64,000 nt of DNA from Buttiauxella gaviniae ATCC 51604 (lineage in GTDB: Bacteria > Pseudomonadota > Gammaproteobacteria > Enterobacterales > Enterobacteriaceae): contig NZ_LXEP01000031.1 in assembly GCF_001654835.1 (NCBI RefSeq), positions 429,487 through 493,486 on the forward strand. The letters are read 5' to 3'. Below the pieces are notes generated by a model. The model made no database searches and was not told the DNA's origin. It was given only the letters and a program-made list of their open reading frames with translations. The position numbers were made by a program, and so were the translations under genes. Shown one piece after another: positions 34,720-44,648 of this stretch (its first letter is position 1; every line of letters begins with the position of its first letter).

Positions 34720-35988
34720 ATGTGTGCCACGCATCATCATCGTTCACACATATTATGCTCACAATGTGACTTACTGGTCGCGCTACCAGTATTGGAGGAC
34801 GGCCATAAGGCCGTCTGTCCACGTTGCGGTACAACACTTCTTACTCAGTGGTCCTCACCACGTCAACGTCCTACAGCTTATGCGCTGGCAGCTCTGTTTA
34901 TGTTGCTACTTGCCAACCTATTTCCCTTCATCAACATGAAAGTAGCAGGACTCAGCAGTGAAGTTTCGCTGCTTGAAATTCCAGGCGTCATGTTCAATGA
35001 AGACTACGCGAGCCTCGGCACTTTCTTTATGGTCTTTGTGCAGGCGGTGCCTACGTTCTGTTTAATCACGATTTTGTTATTAGTTAACCAGGTGGCATTA
35101 CCACTAACTCTTAAAAAGCGCCTAGCACGAATCCTATTCCAGCTAAAGTCCTGGGGTATGGCCGAAATTTTTCTTGCTGGCGTCTTGGTGAGTTTCGTCA
35201 AATTAATGGCTTATGGCGATATTGGTGTCGGGAGCAGTTTTATTCCGTGGTGCCTGTTCTGTGTGTTGCAACTCCGGGCTTTCCAGTGTGTGGACCGGCG
35301 TTGGCTGTGGGATGATATTGCGCCTGAGCCGGCGATTTCGGTGCCGCTTAAAGTCGGTGTATCAGGCCTTCGTCAGGGGTTGCGTTCTTGTTCATGCTGC
35401 ACAGCAATCGTGCCAGAGGATCAGGAAATTTGTCCGCGCTGCGAAACCAAAGGGTATGTTCGTCGCCGTCATAGCTTGCAATGGACACTCGCTCTGCTGC
35501 TGACTTCAATTATGCTTTACCTACCCGCAAATATATTGCCCATCATGATAACTGAAGTACTGGGCAGCAAAATCCCGTCGACGATTATTGCCGGGGTTAT
35601 TTTGTTGTGGAGCGAAGGCTCTTATCCAGTGGCTGGAGTTATTTTCATCGCCAGTATTTTGGTTCCGACACTGAAAATGTTAGCGATTGCCTGGTTGTGC
35701 TGGGATGCTAAAGGCCACGGTCGGCGTGACAGTGAAAGAATGCATTTGATCTACGAGGTGGTCGAATTTGTCGGGCGTTGGTCAATGATCGATGTGTTCG
35801 TTATAGCAGTATTATCGGCCCTGGTGCGTATGGGAGGATTGATGAGTATCTACCCGGCGATCGGAGCCGTGATGTTTGCATTAGTAGTGATTTTGACAAT
35901 GTTTGCAGCGATGACCTTTGACCCTCGCTTGTCCTGGGATCGCGCACCGGATTCAACTCATGAGGAGTCGTCTGAGCATGGAAAATAA
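34720..35988 (+). CDS. pqiA: PqiA, intermembrane transport membrane subunit
   Basis: PqiA is the polytopic inner-membrane partner of the PqiB MCE tunnel in lipid trafficking across the envelope. The 422 residues (E. coli 417) contain two halves, each with a four-Cys zinc-ribbon (CSQC...CPRC at about 13-37 and CSCC...CPRC at about 224-247) followed by about four membrane segments. Start is supported by AAGGAGACACGAT. It overlaps pqiB by 11 bases. Confidence 0.96.
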   Translation: MCATHHHRSHILCSQCDLLVALPVLEDGHKAVCPRCGTTLLTQWSSPRQRPTAYALAALFMLLLANLFPFINMKVAGLSSEVSLLEIPGVMFNEDYASLGTFFMVFVQAVPTFCLITILLLVNQVALPLTLKKRLARILFQLKSWGMAEIFLAGVLVSFVKLMAYGDIGVGSSFIPWCLFCVLQLRAFQCVDRRWLWDDIAPEPAISVPLKVGVSGLRQGLRSCSCCTAIVPEDQEICPRCETKGYVRRRHSLQWTLALLLTSIMLYLPANILPIMITEVLGSKIPSTIIAGVILLWSEGSYPVAGVIFIASILVPTLKMLAIAWLCWDAKGHGRRDSERMHLIYEVVEFVGRWSMIDVFVIAVLSALVRMGGLMSIYPAIGAVMFALVVILTMFAAMTFDPRLSWDRAPDSTHEESSEHGK

Positions 35989-37618
35989 AAGCGGGGAAGC
36001 AAAAGTAGCAAAGGTGAAAAATTGGTCCCCGGTATGGATTTTCCCTATCGTAACCGTGCTAATCGGCGCGTGGATCTTATTTTATCACTACAGCCATCAA
36101 GGGCCCGAAGTCGCGCTGATTACCACTAATGCCGAAGGCATCGAAGGTGGGAAAACCATGATTAAAAGCCGTAGTGTTAATGTGGGCGTGGTGGAAAGCG
36201 CGGTGCTGTCAGACGATTTGCTTCATGTCGAAATTACAGCCCGGCTGAATTCGGGCATGGAAAAACTTCTGCATAATGACTCGGTGTTTTGGGTCGTTAA
36301 GCCGCAAGTCGGGCGTGAAGGTATTTCCGGGCTTGGTACTCTGCTCTCCGGTGCATATATCGAACTGCAACCGGGCAATAAGGGGTCGCAATCTGCTAAA
36401 TATGATTTGCTGGATGCTCCTCCATTGGCACCACCTGATGCTAAAGGTATTCGCGTTACCCTCGACAGTAATAAAGCAGGGCAGCTTTCTCCAGGTGACC
36501 CGGTGCTGTTCCGTGGCTACAGAGTTGGTTCAGTAGAAACGAGTACCTTTGATGCGGCGAAACGTAGCATCAGTTATCAGCTATTCATCAGTGCGCCGAA
36601 CGATCGCCTGGTGACCAGTAACGTACGCTTTTGGAAAGACAGCGGTATTGCCGTTGATATGTCTTCGCAAGGTATGCGCGTAGAGATGGGGTCTCTTACA
36701 ACGCTGTTTAGCGGCGGTGTAAGCTTTGACGTACCAGAAGGCTGGGAGCTTGGTAAACCTGCGAAACCGGGTAGCGAGTTCAACCTCTTCGACGATCAAA
36801 AAAGCATTCAGGATTCTCTGTATACCGATCATATTGACTACCTGATGTTCTTTAAAGATTCAGTGCGTGGCTTGCAGCCAGGAGCACCAGTTGAGTTCCG
36901 CGGTATTCGATTGGGAACCGTGGCTAAGGTGCCATTCTTTACCGATGGGATGCGCCAGAAGATCAATGATGATTTCCGTATTCCGGTTCTGATCCGTCTT
37001 GAACCTGAGCGTTTGCAAAATCTGGTCGGTGATGATGTTCATATTCAGGACAACATGACAGCCCTGATTAAACGTGGTTTACGAGCGTCTATGAAAACGG
37101 GCAGCATTGTTACCGGGGCACTGTTTATCGACCTGGATTTCAATCCTAAAGCGCCGCCGGTAACCGAATTACCGACATTTGCGGGTTACCCGATAATCCC
37201 AACGATGAGTGGTGGACTGGCGCAAATCCAACAACGCTTGTTGGAGACACTGGATAAGATTAACAACTTGCCGCTCAATCCGATGATTGAACAAACCACC
37301 AATTCGCTTGCGGAAAGTCAGCGAACCATGAAGCGCTTGCAGCAGACGCTCGATAATCTGAATAAGATTACCGCGAATAAGTCTATGCAATCTTTGCCTG
37401 AAGATATGCAGTCAACACTGCGTGAACTTAATCGCAGTATGCAGGGCTTCCAGCCGGGTTCTGCGGCCTACAACAAGATGGTGGCCGATATGCAGCGTCT
37501 TGACCAGGTTCTGCGTGAATTGCAACCTGTACTGCGCACGTTGAACGATAAGAGCAATTCGCTGGTCTTTGAAGCGAAGGATAAAAAAGATCCCCAGCCG
37601 AAGAGGGCGAAAGAATGA
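35978..37618 (+). CDS. pqiB: PqiB, MCE-domain transport protein
   Basis: PqiB has an N-terminal membrane anchor (about 17-37, WSPVWIFPIVTVLIGAWILF), three MCE domains and a long C-terminal helical needle (about 435-530) that forms a hexameric channel across the periplasm. The ATG at 35978 gives 546 residues, equal to E. coli; the reading back to 35918 runs inside pqiA. It overlaps pqiC by four bases. Confidence 0.97.
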   Translation: MENKSGEAKVAKVKNWSPVWIFPIVTVLIGAWILFYHYSHQGPEVALITTNAEGIEGGKTMIKSRSVNVGVVESAVLSDDLLHVEITARLNSGMEKLLHNDSVFWVVKPQVGREGISGLGTLLSGAYIELQPGNKGSQSAKYDLLDAPPLAPPDAKGIRVTLDSNKAGQLSPGDPVLFRGYRVGSVETSTFDAAKRSISYQLFISAPNDRLVTSNVRFWKDSGIAVDMSSQGMRVEMGSLTTLFSGGVSFDVPEGWELGKPAKPGSEFNLFDDQKSIQDSLYTDHIDYLMFFKDSVRGLQPGAPVEFRGIRLGTVAKVPFFTDGMRQKINDDFRIPVLIRLEPERLQNLVGDDVHIQDNMTALIKRGLRASMKTGSIVTGALFIDLDFNPKAPPVTELPTFAGYPIIPTMSGGLAQIQQRLLETLDKINNLPLNPMIEQTTNSLAESQRTMKRLQQTLDNLNKITANKSMQSLPEDMQSTLRELNRSMQGFQPGSAAYNKMVADMQRLDQVLRELQPVLRTLNDKSNSLVFEAKDKKDPQPKRAKE

Positions 37619-38181
37619 AAAAATGGCTCCCACTCTTTGCTGCATTGGCTCTAACGGCCTGTAGCAGCAGCGATAATGGAAAGACCTATTACCAGCTACC
37701 TCAGAGCTCCGCACCTGCCATGCAGGCTGTGAGCCAGCCTGGAACTCATTTATTGTGGGTAGAGCAGGTTGCAGTTCCTGATTACCTCGCCGGCAATGGC
37801 GTGGTTTATCAGACCAGTGAGGTGCAGTACGTCATTGCCTCCAGCAATTTGTGGGCAAGTCCGTTGGATCAGCAATTGCGAAATACTCTTGTCAGCAATC
37901 TGAGTAGCGCGTTACCTGGTTGGGTGGTGGCATCACAACCACTTGGCAACGATCAGGATACTCTGAATGTTAACGTGACCGGTTTTCACGGACGTTATGA
38001 CGGGAAAGTAATTGTAAGTGGCGAGTGGTTGCTCAAACATCAGGGGCAATTGATTAAACGTCCGTTCCATGTTGAGTTGAAGCAAGAAGCTGATGGTTAT
38101 GATGCCATGGTGAAAACCTTAGCTCAGGCCTGGCAGCAAGAAGCGAAAAGTATCGCTGGTGAGCTGACTCGCTTTAACTAA
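37615..38181 (+). CDS. pqiC: PqiC outer-membrane lipoprotein
   Basis: A 188-residue DUF330 (ABC-type transport auxiliary) lipoprotein with signal MKKWLPLFAALALTACSSS; the lipobox is LTAC with Cys at residue 16. It docks the PqiB needle at the outer membrane. The start overlaps the pqiB stop by four bases. A terminator follows. Confidence 0.95.
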   Translation: MKKWLPLFAALALTACSSSDNGKTYYQLPQSSAPAMQAVSQPGTHLLWVEQVAVPDYLAGNGVVYQTSEVQYVIASSNLWASPLDQQLRNTLVSNLSSALPGWVVASQPLGNDQDTLNVNVTGFHGRYDGKVIVSGEWLLKHQGQLIKRPFHVELKQEADGYDAMVKTLAQAWQQEAKSIAGELTRFN

Positions 38182-38198
38182 TCATCTCAGTAGCACAA

Positions 38199-38243
38199 AA
38201 AAGCTGCGTCATTCGCCTACAAAGCGGAACGCAGCTTTTCTTT
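38199..38243 (+). terminator. Rho-independent terminator of pqiABC
   Basis: An 11-pair stem AAAAGCTGCGT / ACGCAGCTTTT with a 19-base loop and a following CTTTT lies 17 bases after the pqiC stop. Confidence 0.8.
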
Positions 38244-38439
38244 TGGCATTAATTTGTTAGCCATGCGTTCTCACACTTTTTGTACAAAACAAAACTCTTG
38301 TAGCTCACATTTATGACATTGGCGTGAATTTTGCGCATTGACGATAGAGTCTTTAGGAGTTATTGCTTATATGTGGTTGCACGTTTTGTGGCCACTGTTT
38401 TCTTTCCACCAGATTATATAGAAATGAGGGAAACGAGGC

Positions 38440-38607
38440 ATGAAGAGACAAAAACGAGATCGCCTGGAACGGGCTCATCAACGTGGTTATCAAGCAGGTA
38501 TCGTCGGACGCTCCAAAGAGATGTGTCCCTATCAGACACTGAATCAAAGGTCGTACTGGATGGGAGGCTGGCGAGAAGCCATGGAAGACAGGGCGGTTAC
38601 CGCGTAA
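38440..38607 (+). CDS. rmf: Ribosome modulation factor
   Basis: RMF binds 70S ribosomes in stationary phase and dimerises them to inactive 100S particles. The 55-residue product (MKRQKRDRLERAHQRGYQAG...) has the E. coli length and is very similar, including CPYQTLNQRS. The ATG follows GAGG at a short spacing. Expression in E. coli is under ppGpp and CRP control; I do not assign sites here. A perfect hairpin terminator follows. Confidence 0.97.
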   Translation: MKRQKRDRLERAHQRGYQAGIVGRSKEMCPYQTLNQRSYWMGGWREAMEDRAVTA

Positions 38608-38628
38608 TCACTGTCTCTTTAGAAGAAG

Positions 38629-38651
38629 AAACCTCCGCATAGCGGAGGTTT
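38629..38651 (+). terminator. Terminator after rmf
   Basis: Perfect ten-pair stem AAACCTCCGC / GCGGAGGTTT with a three-base loop, 21 bases beyond the rmf stop; the T-run is short (TTTCGCGTTT). Confidence 0.8.
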
Positions 38652-38657
38652 CGCGTT

Positions 38658-38784
38658 TATACCCGTCATCTTTCAAGCCGCAGGGGTGTTGGCTGCACTC
38701 ACTTACCCGAATCACTTACCTAAGTAAGCTCATCGGGATAAACTCCCTGGCCGCCTATCTGCAACTTGAATGCTAACGGGTATA
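38658..38784. repeat. ERIC/IRU element between rmf and fabA
   Basis: A 127-base element bounded by TATACCC and GGGTATA, with the ERIC centre ATCACTTACCTAAGTAAGCT. It is the better-preserved of two related copies in the window and lies between the convergent rmf and fabA genes, ending five bases from the fabA stop. Confidence 0.88.
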
Positions 38785-38789
38785 GAGGA

Positions 38790-39308
38790 CTAGAAAGCGG
38801 TAGTGTCTTTGAACAGACCGACTTTCAGATCGGTCGCGGTGTAGATCACACGGCCATCAACCAGCACTTCACCATCAGCCAGGCCCATAATCAGGCGGCG
38901 ATTGATAACGCGTTTGAAGTGAATACGGTAGGTGACTTTCTTCGCTGTAGGCAAGATCTGGCCCGCGAGTTTAACTTCACCCACGCCCAGTGCACGGCCT
39001 TTACCTTCACCGCCTAACCAGCCGAGGTAAAAACCTACCAACTGCCACATCGCATCCAGACCCAGGCAACCAGGCATTACTGGATCGCCGATAAAGTGGC
39101 AACCGAAGAACCACAGGTCAGGATTAATATCTAATTCTGCTTCAACGTAACCTTTATCGAAGTTACCGCCGTCTTCGGTCATCTTGACGACGCGGTCCAT
39201 CATCAGCATGGATGGCGCAGGCAAACGTGGGCCTTCAGCACCAAACAGTTCGCCACGACCAGAGGCAAGAAGATCTTCTTTTGTATAGGATTCGCGTTTA
39301 TCTACCAT
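38790..39308 (-). CDS. fabA: 3-hydroxydecanoyl-ACP dehydratase/isomerase
   Basis: FabA introduces the cis double bond in unsaturated fatty acid synthesis. The 172-residue hot-dog-fold enzyme contains the active-site block [19 protein letters not shown] with His 71 and Asp 85. Upstream sequences resembling FabR and FadR sites overlap the end of lonH. Confidence 0.98.
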   Translation of the reverse strand: MVDKRESYTKEDLLASGRGELFGAEGPRLPAPSMLMMDRVVKMTEDGGNFDKGYVEAELDINPDLWFFGCHFIGDPVMPGCLGLDAMWQLVGFYLGWLGGEGKGRALGVGEVKLAGQILPTAKKVTYRIHFKRVINRRLIMGLADGEVLVDGRVIYTATDLKVGLFKDTTAF

Positions 39309-39346
39309 GTTTACAGTAAGCCTTATTGTAATGAAGCACGCATGTT

Positions 39347-39380
39347 AGCTAACACGTGTACGCTCAACAAGTCCGATCAG
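39347..39380 (-). promoter_or_regulatory. fabA operators: FabR-like palindrome and FadR-like site
   Basis: On the minus strand AGCGTACACGTGTTAGCT (39364-39347) matches the FabR palindrome AGCGTACA-N2-TGTACGCT in 14 or more positions, and CTGATCGGACTTGTTGAG (39380-39363) is nearly the FadR site of E. coli fabA. The two are adjacent, as in E. coli, where FadR activates and FabR represses. The FadR-like part overlaps the lonH stop codon. Confidence 0.75.
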
Positions 39381-41131
39381 TTTTGATTGAACCAATTGAG
39401 CCAACGCAGTGGCCATGGATAGCGGTGCCGAATATCTTGCGCGGATGCCTGAGCGATTCGCTCTTGTACCGCGCGCATGAGTGTATTTTGCCCTTCGCCA
39501 TCCCATGGCAGATTTGTTAATAAGGGTAGTGCATCAGTGACATCATCGATGGCCCAAATGGTGAATTGCCCTTGTTCTACAGCATCCAGAACGTCCTGGT
39601 GCAGGCAAAGGTGACGCACATTGGAAACAGGAATAATCACCCCTTGCTTGCCGGTAAACTCGCGTTGCTGGCAAATACGGAAGAAACCTTCAATCTTCTC
39701 ATTCAGGCCGCCAACCGGTTGTACACGACCAAACTGGTCGACTGAACCCGTCACTGCGATGTGCTGATAAATCGGTACATTCGCCAGCGCACTGATTAAT
39801 GCACACAGTTCGGCCATTGAGGCGCTGTCGCCATCCACCTCACTATAAGACTGTTCAAAAGTCAGAGATGCAGAGAAGGGGATTTGTTGGTCAAGCTGCA
39901 GTTCAGACATCAAAAATGCCTGCATGATCATCATGCCTTTCGCATGAATATTGCCGCCTAACTCAGCTTTGCGTTCAACGTCAGTAAATTCACCATCACC
40001 GACATGCACCACACAGCTGATACGGGAAGGTTCACCAAATGCACGTGGATGCCCAGGGAACTCAATCACCGACAAGGCGTTGATCTGGCCAACCATTTCC
40101 CCTTCGGTTTCGATGAGGATTTGCTCAAGCAGAATTTCATCCTGCATGCGTTCAGCAAGATAACCTTCACGCCATTCACGCTGTGCCAGCATTTGCGTCA
40201 GTTCTTCAGCACCGAAGCTGTCTTCTTCAGTGAAGGCTGCGACTTCGCGCAACTGACGGCTTATCCATGATGGACACAGTGGCAGCGTTTCCTGGTCGCC
40301 GGTATAACGCACGGCTTCACGGATTAACGCTGGCCATGCATCAGTTGCAGGGGCAGGCAGAGATTTTGATTTGGCGACTGCGTAAATCCACTGGCACCAC
40401 AACGCCATATCGTCAGCAGAAGCAATCTGCAGGTTTTCTTCAAATTCGCTATAAATCGCCGAAGTAGCCAGCTCAGGTTCCATATCCTGGAAGTCTGCCA
40501 GCGATTCGCGCTCGCCAACCAGAACCAGTTTCAGGCTCAATGGTAACGAAGGAATATTGATTGGAAGAGGACGCGTTTCGTCGGGTGAAATCCAGTCGAA
40601 GCGACCCTGAATGACCATTTGCTTCAGGCGCAGCCACAACAGCGGTTGTGCTAATACGCTACGCAACGATAGCACCAGAATGCCACCGTTGGCACGGTGA
40701 ACCAGGCCCGGAGTCAGAGTAATTTCACCTGCAAACTGACGCACGCAGCCAAACAGCTGGTCCGCTTCAATCCAGTCGGCAGCGACAACCTCAGACAGTC
40801 CTGCAAAATTGTCTTCTGCGGACTCGGCCGGCCGTAACGTTGCCTGACTGCCTTCTACTAGGTAGTGGCCGCCCGTCAGAGCGTTGTCTTGCGACCAGCA
40901 CTCACGTGCTGCTTCGGTAATAAGATTAAGGTATTCGGCTTCTTCAGCGGCTTTTACCAGCATCAGATCGGCCGAGGCTACCGGTTGGCTGAGCTGCACC
41001 AGTCCGTACGACAGACGGGGTTGCACAGCGGAGAAAGGGGCAGTTTCGGAATCATAAGGCTGTGCGAAAATTTCCTGATAGCTTTCGGTATCAGGTACAA
41101 GAGCACGCCATTCAAGTCGATTAGTCGTCAA
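39377..41131 (-). CDS. lonH: LonH (YcbZ), Lon-like protease homologue
   Basis: A 584-residue protein with a C-terminal Lon-type (S16) protease domain: the nucleophile in VDGDSASMAEL (about residue 432) and the general base Lys in GGLNEKIEGFF (about 475). The ATPase part is degenerate. E. coli YcbZ is 586 residues and poorly characterised. It is probably cotranscribed with or upstream of fabA on the minus strand. Confidence 0.93.
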   Translation of the reverse strand: MTTNRLEWRALVPDTESYQEIFAQPYDSETAPFSAVQPRLSYGLVQLSQPVASADLMLVKAAEEAEYLNLITEAARECWSQDNALTGGHYLVEGSQATLRPAESAEDNFAGLSEVVAADWIEADQLFGCVRQFAGEITLTPGLVHRANGGILVLSLRSVLAQPLLWLRLKQMVIQGRFDWISPDETRPLPINIPSLPLSLKLVLVGERESLADFQDMEPELATSAIYSEFEENLQIASADDMALWCQWIYAVAKSKSLPAPATDAWPALIREAVRYTGDQETLPLCPSWISRQLREVAAFTEEDSFGAEELTQMLAQREWREGYLAERMQDEILLEQILIETEGEMVGQINALSVIEFPGHPRAFGEPSRISCVVHVGDGEFTDVERKAELGGNIHAKGMMIMQAFLMSELQLDQQIPFSASLTFEQSYSEVDGDSASMAELCALISALANVPIYQHIAVTGSVDQFGRVQPVGGLNEKIEGFFRICQQREFTGKQGVIIPVSNVRHLCLHQDVLDAVEQGQFTIWAIDDVTDALPLLTNLPWDGEGQNTLMRAVQERIAQASAQDIRHRYPWPLRWLNWFNQN

Positions 41132-41306
41132 AGTCGCTATTTATTAATTAGATGTCAAAGGCGCGATTATACAAGAATAGGGAAGGTAGCACACGGTTTA
41201 TGCGGAGCGGCAAGTTTACTTAGCTCACAGCTTTCATTTTTCAGGTAAGCGAAAATAAAAAAAACTGTTATTCTGAAATGAGTTACACGGTCACACTGAG
41301 ATCGCA

Positions 41307-41759
41307 ATGAAATATCAACAGTTGGAAAATCTCGAGAGCGGCTGGAAGTGGAAGTATCTGGTCAAAAAACACCGCGAAGGCGAATTAATTACACGTTACA
41401 TCGAAGCTAGTGCGGCGAAAGAAGCCGTTGATGAACTGTTACGCTTCGAAAATGAACCTGTGCATGTGTTGAGCTGGATTGAGAAACATATGAATCCAGA
41501 GCTTCATAATCGTATGAAGCAAACTATCCGCGCGCGGCGTAAAAGGCACTTTAATGCCGAGCATCAACATACCCGTAAGAAGTCCATCGACCTTGAATAT
41601 TTGGTTTGGCAGCGGTTAGCAGGGCTTGCTCATCGACGAGGGTGTACCCTCTCAGAAACTATTGTGCAATTGATTGAAGATGCTGAGCGTAAAGAGCAAT
41701 ACGCCAATCAGATGTCATCGCTCAAACAGGATCTCCAGGCTTTGCTAGGCAAAGAGTAG
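41307..41759 (+). CDS. matP: MatP, Ter macrodomain organiser
   Basis: MatP binds matS sites, condenses the Ter region, and excludes MukBEF from it; the mukFEB operon is in the same window. The 150-residue protein has an N-terminal four-helix part ([21 protein letters not shown] shown in part), a ribbon-helix-helix and a C-terminal coiled coil. Length and start agree with E. coli. Confidence 0.97.
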   Translation: MKYQQLENLESGWKWKYLVKKHREGELITRYIEASAAKEAVDELLRFENEPVHVLSWIEKHMNPELHNRMKQTIRARRKRHFNAEHQHTRKKSIDLEYLVWQRLAGLAHRRGCTLSETIVQLIEDAERKEQYANQMSSLKQDLQALLGKE

Positions 41760-41824
41760 AGGGGCGGTTGTATTGACCCTGAGCTCTGCTTTTCGGTTCT
41801 GTGCATTCACCAAAGAATAAAAAC

Positions 41825-41853
41825 AAAAAACCCCGCCTAAGCGGGGTTTTTTT
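41825..41853. terminator. Bidirectional terminator between matP and ompA
   Basis: Stem AAAAACCCCGC / GCGGGGTTTTT with a four-base CTAA loop, T-runs on both strands, 12 bases from the ompA stop. Confidence 0.92.
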
Positions 41854-41864
41854 ATAACGGTAAC

Positions 41865-42944
41865 TTATGCCGCAGGCTGAGTTACAACGTCTTTGATACC
41901 TTTAACTTCGATCTCTACGCGACGATCTGGAGCCAGGCAATCAATCAGTTTAGCTTTAGGAGCTACGTTATCACAGGTGTTGCCAGTAACTGGGTTAGAT
42001 TCGCCCATACCGCGTGGGGAGATCTTGTTAGCTGGGATACCTTTAGAGATCAGGTAATCAACAACAGACTGTGCACGTTTGTCAGACAGTTTCTGGTTGT
42101 ACTGGTCAGAACCGATACGGTCGGTGAAGCCCAGAACTACAACAGAACCATCTTTCGGGTCGAGGTTGCTCAGCTGAGTATACAGCTGATCCAGTGCCTG
42201 CTGACCTTCTGGTTTCAGAGTTGCTTTGTTGAAGTTGAACAGAACATCAGACTTCAGAGTGAAGTGCTTGGTCTGTACTTCTGGAGCTGGTGCTGGAGCT
42301 GGAGCTACTACTGGAGCTGCAACTTCGCCCTGACCGAAACGGTAAGAAACACCCAGGCTCAACAAGCCGTTGTCTGGACGAGTACCAACGGTAGCAGCGT
42401 CACCAATGTTGTTAGTCCACTGGTATTCCAGACGGGTAGCGATATCGCGGGTAACTGCCCACTCGATACCACCAGCAGCCAATGGAGATACGCCAGTGTC
42501 GTGATCGCTTACACGGTTACCAGCAGCATTCATAGCTGTAGAATCTGCACGCCATACCATACCACCCAGACGAGTGTAGATGTCCAGATCGTCAGTGATT
42601 GGGTAGCCCAGTTTAGCGGTCAATTGAACGCCTTGCGCTTTGAAAGCACCGTTTTCTACGCTGCCTTTATATGGCATACGACCTAACCAGTCATAACCCA
42701 TTTCAAAACCAACGTACGGGTTAACCTGGTAACCACCGAACGCACCAGCACCCAGTTGGCTGTCATGAGTTGGGCCATTACCGATGCCGTTATCATAGCC
42801 GTTCTGGTTAGAGAAACCGGTGTCGTGGAATTGGGACCAACCCAACTTACCACCTGCATACCAGGTGTTATCTTTCGGTGCGGCCTGCGCTACGGTAGCG
42901 AAGCCAGCCAGTGCCACTGCAATCGCGATAGCTGTCTTTTTCAT
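41865..42944 (-). CDS. ompA: Outer membrane protein A
   Basis: OmpA anchors the outer membrane to peptidoglycan and is a phage and colicin receptor. The ATG at 42944 follows GAGGCGC at the E. coli spacing and gives 359 residues: signal peptide [21 protein letters not shown], eight-strand barrel, an Ala/Pro-rich linker ([13 protein letters not shown], about 215-227), and an OmpA_C peptidoglycan-binding domain with GFTDRIGS and DRRVEIEV. An in-frame upstream ATG at 42977 lies in the conserved leader and is rejected. Confidence 0.97.
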   Translation of the reverse strand: MKKTAIAIAVALAGFATVAQAAPKDNTWYAGGKLGWSQFHDTGFSNQNGYDNGIGNGPTHDSQLGAGAFGGYQVNPYVGFEMGYDWLGRMPYKGSVENGAFKAQGVQLTAKLGYPITDDLDIYTRLGGMVWRADSTAMNAAGNRVSDHDTGVSPLAAGGIEWAVTRDIATRLEYQWTNNIGDAATVGTRPDNGLLSLGVSYRFGQGEVAAPVVAPAPAPAPEVQTKHFTLKSDVLFNFNKATLKPEGQQALDQLYTQLSNLDPKDGSVVVLGFTDRIGSDQYNQKLSDKRAQSVVDYLISKGIPANKISPRGMGESNPVTGNTCDNVAPKAKLIDCLAPDRRVEIEVKGIKDVVTQPAA

Positions 42945-43085
42945 TTTTTGCGCCTCATTATCATCCAAAAAGGCCATGAGCTTTAAAATCGCTCTAAAGC
43001 CCAGGGTTAAATCCTTCGCCCGAGTTTATGCTCACTTGTTACTCTACCGATCAATCGGTGTTATGAAGAGCAACCCTGGCGAGCT
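42945..43085 (-). promoter_or_regulatory. ompA 5' leader
   Basis: The minus-strand leader keeps segments of the long stabilising E. coli ompA 5' UTR, such as GCCAGGG-TGCTC, GGTAGAGT, GAAGGATTTAACC and TTTGGATGATAA-GAGGCGCAAAAA before the start. In E. coli the ribosome-site region is the target of sRNA MicA. The 220 bases from 43085 to the sulA stop contain a small stem GCCGC/GCGGC (43211-43225) and no gene that I can support. Confidence 0.65.
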
Positions 43086-43303
43086 AAAGTCTACAACGTA
43101 GTTTAAAACTTACAAGTGTGAAGTCCGTCAGGCATATGAAAAAAAACGACTTGTATACACATTTTCTAACATTTTTGCGCGTAATTCACACTCTAAAGAT
43201 TTGCTGGAAGGCCGCCTGGAGCGGCTTGGGACGCGGATTCTTGATAATTCACAATGAATTGTCAAGGGTTCATAAAAAGTTCCAAGAATTCTCTTAAATT
43301 TAC

Positions 43304-43813
43304 TTAATGATACAAACTAGAATGAATTTTTAGCTCACTTCGTGGTCGACACCCTGTTTCCGAGATACGGGTTGGTCGCATAATGAAGCCGATTGCATTC
43401 CCCATTTCGGCAGCAGATGACAATTGCAAATGCTCTTCATCCGTCAATTCTTCAGGTAACCAACCGATAACAACGCTGTAATTTCCTGTCTGCAATGCTT
43501 TTACCATAGCATCTACGGTGAAAAGTGGATCTAACTGGCTCACTTGCATAACTTTTGCCAGCGGAAGACCTGCCGATTGTAGCCACTGACGACTTAATTT
43601 CTGCTGTGGTGTTAGCCACAGCTGCCAACGTGACTGTTGCCCCAGTTGTTGAAGCAGTGGCAATAAAACCAGTTGTGTAACCCATGGCTGATCTTCGCTG
43701 TAGATCACTTCACTGATCAACCCTTTAATGTTGTTACCCGCAGATGACTGGGCCGTAGAAGGCACAGCATTTGTAACAGTGGCAACCTGAGTTCGAACGT
43801 TATGTGAATGCAT
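43304..43813 (-). CDS. sulA: SOS cell division inhibitor SulA
   Basis: SulA blocks FtsZ polymerisation after DNA damage and is degraded by Lon. The 169-residue product matches E. coli in length and keeps [20 protein letters not shown] (about 34-53) and [15 protein letters not shown] LexA box stands upstream. Confidence 0.96.
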   Translation of the reverse strand: MHSHNVRTQVATVTNAVPSTAQSSAGNNIKGLISEVIYSEDQPWVTQLVLLPLLQQLGQQSRWQLWLTPQQKLSRQWLQSAGLPLAKVMQVSQLDPLFTVDAMVKALQTGNYSVVIGWLPEELTDEEHLQLSSAAEMGNAIGFIMRPTRISETGCRPRSELKIHSSLYH

Positions 43814-43836
43814 CGTTAATCCCGCCTGATGGGTTA

Positions 43837-43852
43837 CTGTATGGATATACAG
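43837..43852 (-). promoter_or_regulatory. LexA box of sulA
   Basis: CTGTATGGATATACAG conforms to CTGT-N8-ACAG, flanked by TA and TA on both sides as in strong SOS boxes, 24 bases before the sulA start. Confidence 0.93.
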
Positions 43853-44033
43853 TAATGCCTGTTTGGATAAAGATCAATCTAAATTTCGGAAAGTGTCTCG
43901 CAATTTCATCATGTAATTCGACGGAAAGTGAGAATGTGATTGCGGTGAGTGATTAGGTTACTTATTTTCGTATTACAGGGAGCGCTAATAAACCGTATCG
44001 ATAAATTACTGCATGATATTTAAGGATATATTC

Positions 44034-44648
44034 ATGAAAAGAAGATCTTATGCGAGGATTCATCAATCTAAAGAATACTTATCCCCACTGGGAGAAATTG
44101 GCTGCCGGTCACTATTTGGTGGGTATAGCTTGATGGTACAAAACGTTGTGTTTGCCATGGTTTCAGAAGGGGAGCTTTATCTGCGAGCATGTGAACAAAC
44201 GGAAGTCTATTTTGTTAAACGAGCCTCGCAGCCTCTGCTTTACAATAAACGTGGACGTACTATCGAACTAAATTATTACCGCGTTGATGAGGGGTTGTGG
44301 AGCGATCGTGAAAAGTTAGTTCAACTGTCAATGGATGCTCTATTCAGTGCCCGTCGCGAAAAATCCCGGCAGCGTGCTCAGCAAAGGCTTAAAGATTTAC
44401 CCAATTTAACGCACAGTCTGGAGATGATGTTGTGGGAAGTCGGTATTGCTGATGTGCGTACCCTTCATGCCTTCGGCGCAAAGCGCTCTTGGATAAAGCT
44501 CAGAGGCGTTAAGAAAGGGCTTGGCGTACAGGTATTGCTGGCATTAGCTGGCGCTATTTGCGGAATTCATGAGGCCGCACTCCCGGCGGCAACACGCCAG
44601 GAGTTGGTCGAGTGGGGACATCATTACGAGAAACGCCAAAGACGTTAA
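44034..44648 (+). CDS. sxy: Sxy/TfoX competence regulator
   Basis: Sxy is the coactivator that, with CRP, turns on CRP-S (competence) promoters. The ATG at 44034 follows TAAGGA seven bases upstream and gives 204 residues (E. coli 209); an in-frame ATG at 44013 would add seven residues. TfoX N domain (SLFGGYSLMVQNVVFAMVSEG in part) and TfoX C domain (LPNLTHSLEMMLWEVGI) are seen. The C-terminus overlaps convergent yccS by four bases. Confidence 0.92.
   Translation: MKRRSYARIHQSKEYLSPLGEIGCRSLFGGYSLMVQNVVFAMVSEGELYLRACEQTEVYFVKRASQPLLYNKRGRTIELNYYRVDEGLWSDREKLVQLSMDALFSARREKSRQRAQQRLKDLPNLTHSLEMMLWEVGIADVRTLHAFGAKRSWIKLRGVKKGLGVQVLLALAGAICGIHEAALPAATRQELVEWGHHYEKRQRR

Noticed and set aside
43920..43960. 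CRP or CRP-S site upstream of sxy (TGTGATTGCGGTGAGTGATT)
   Set aside because: Only the left half fits; the right half departs too far from TCACA to call.
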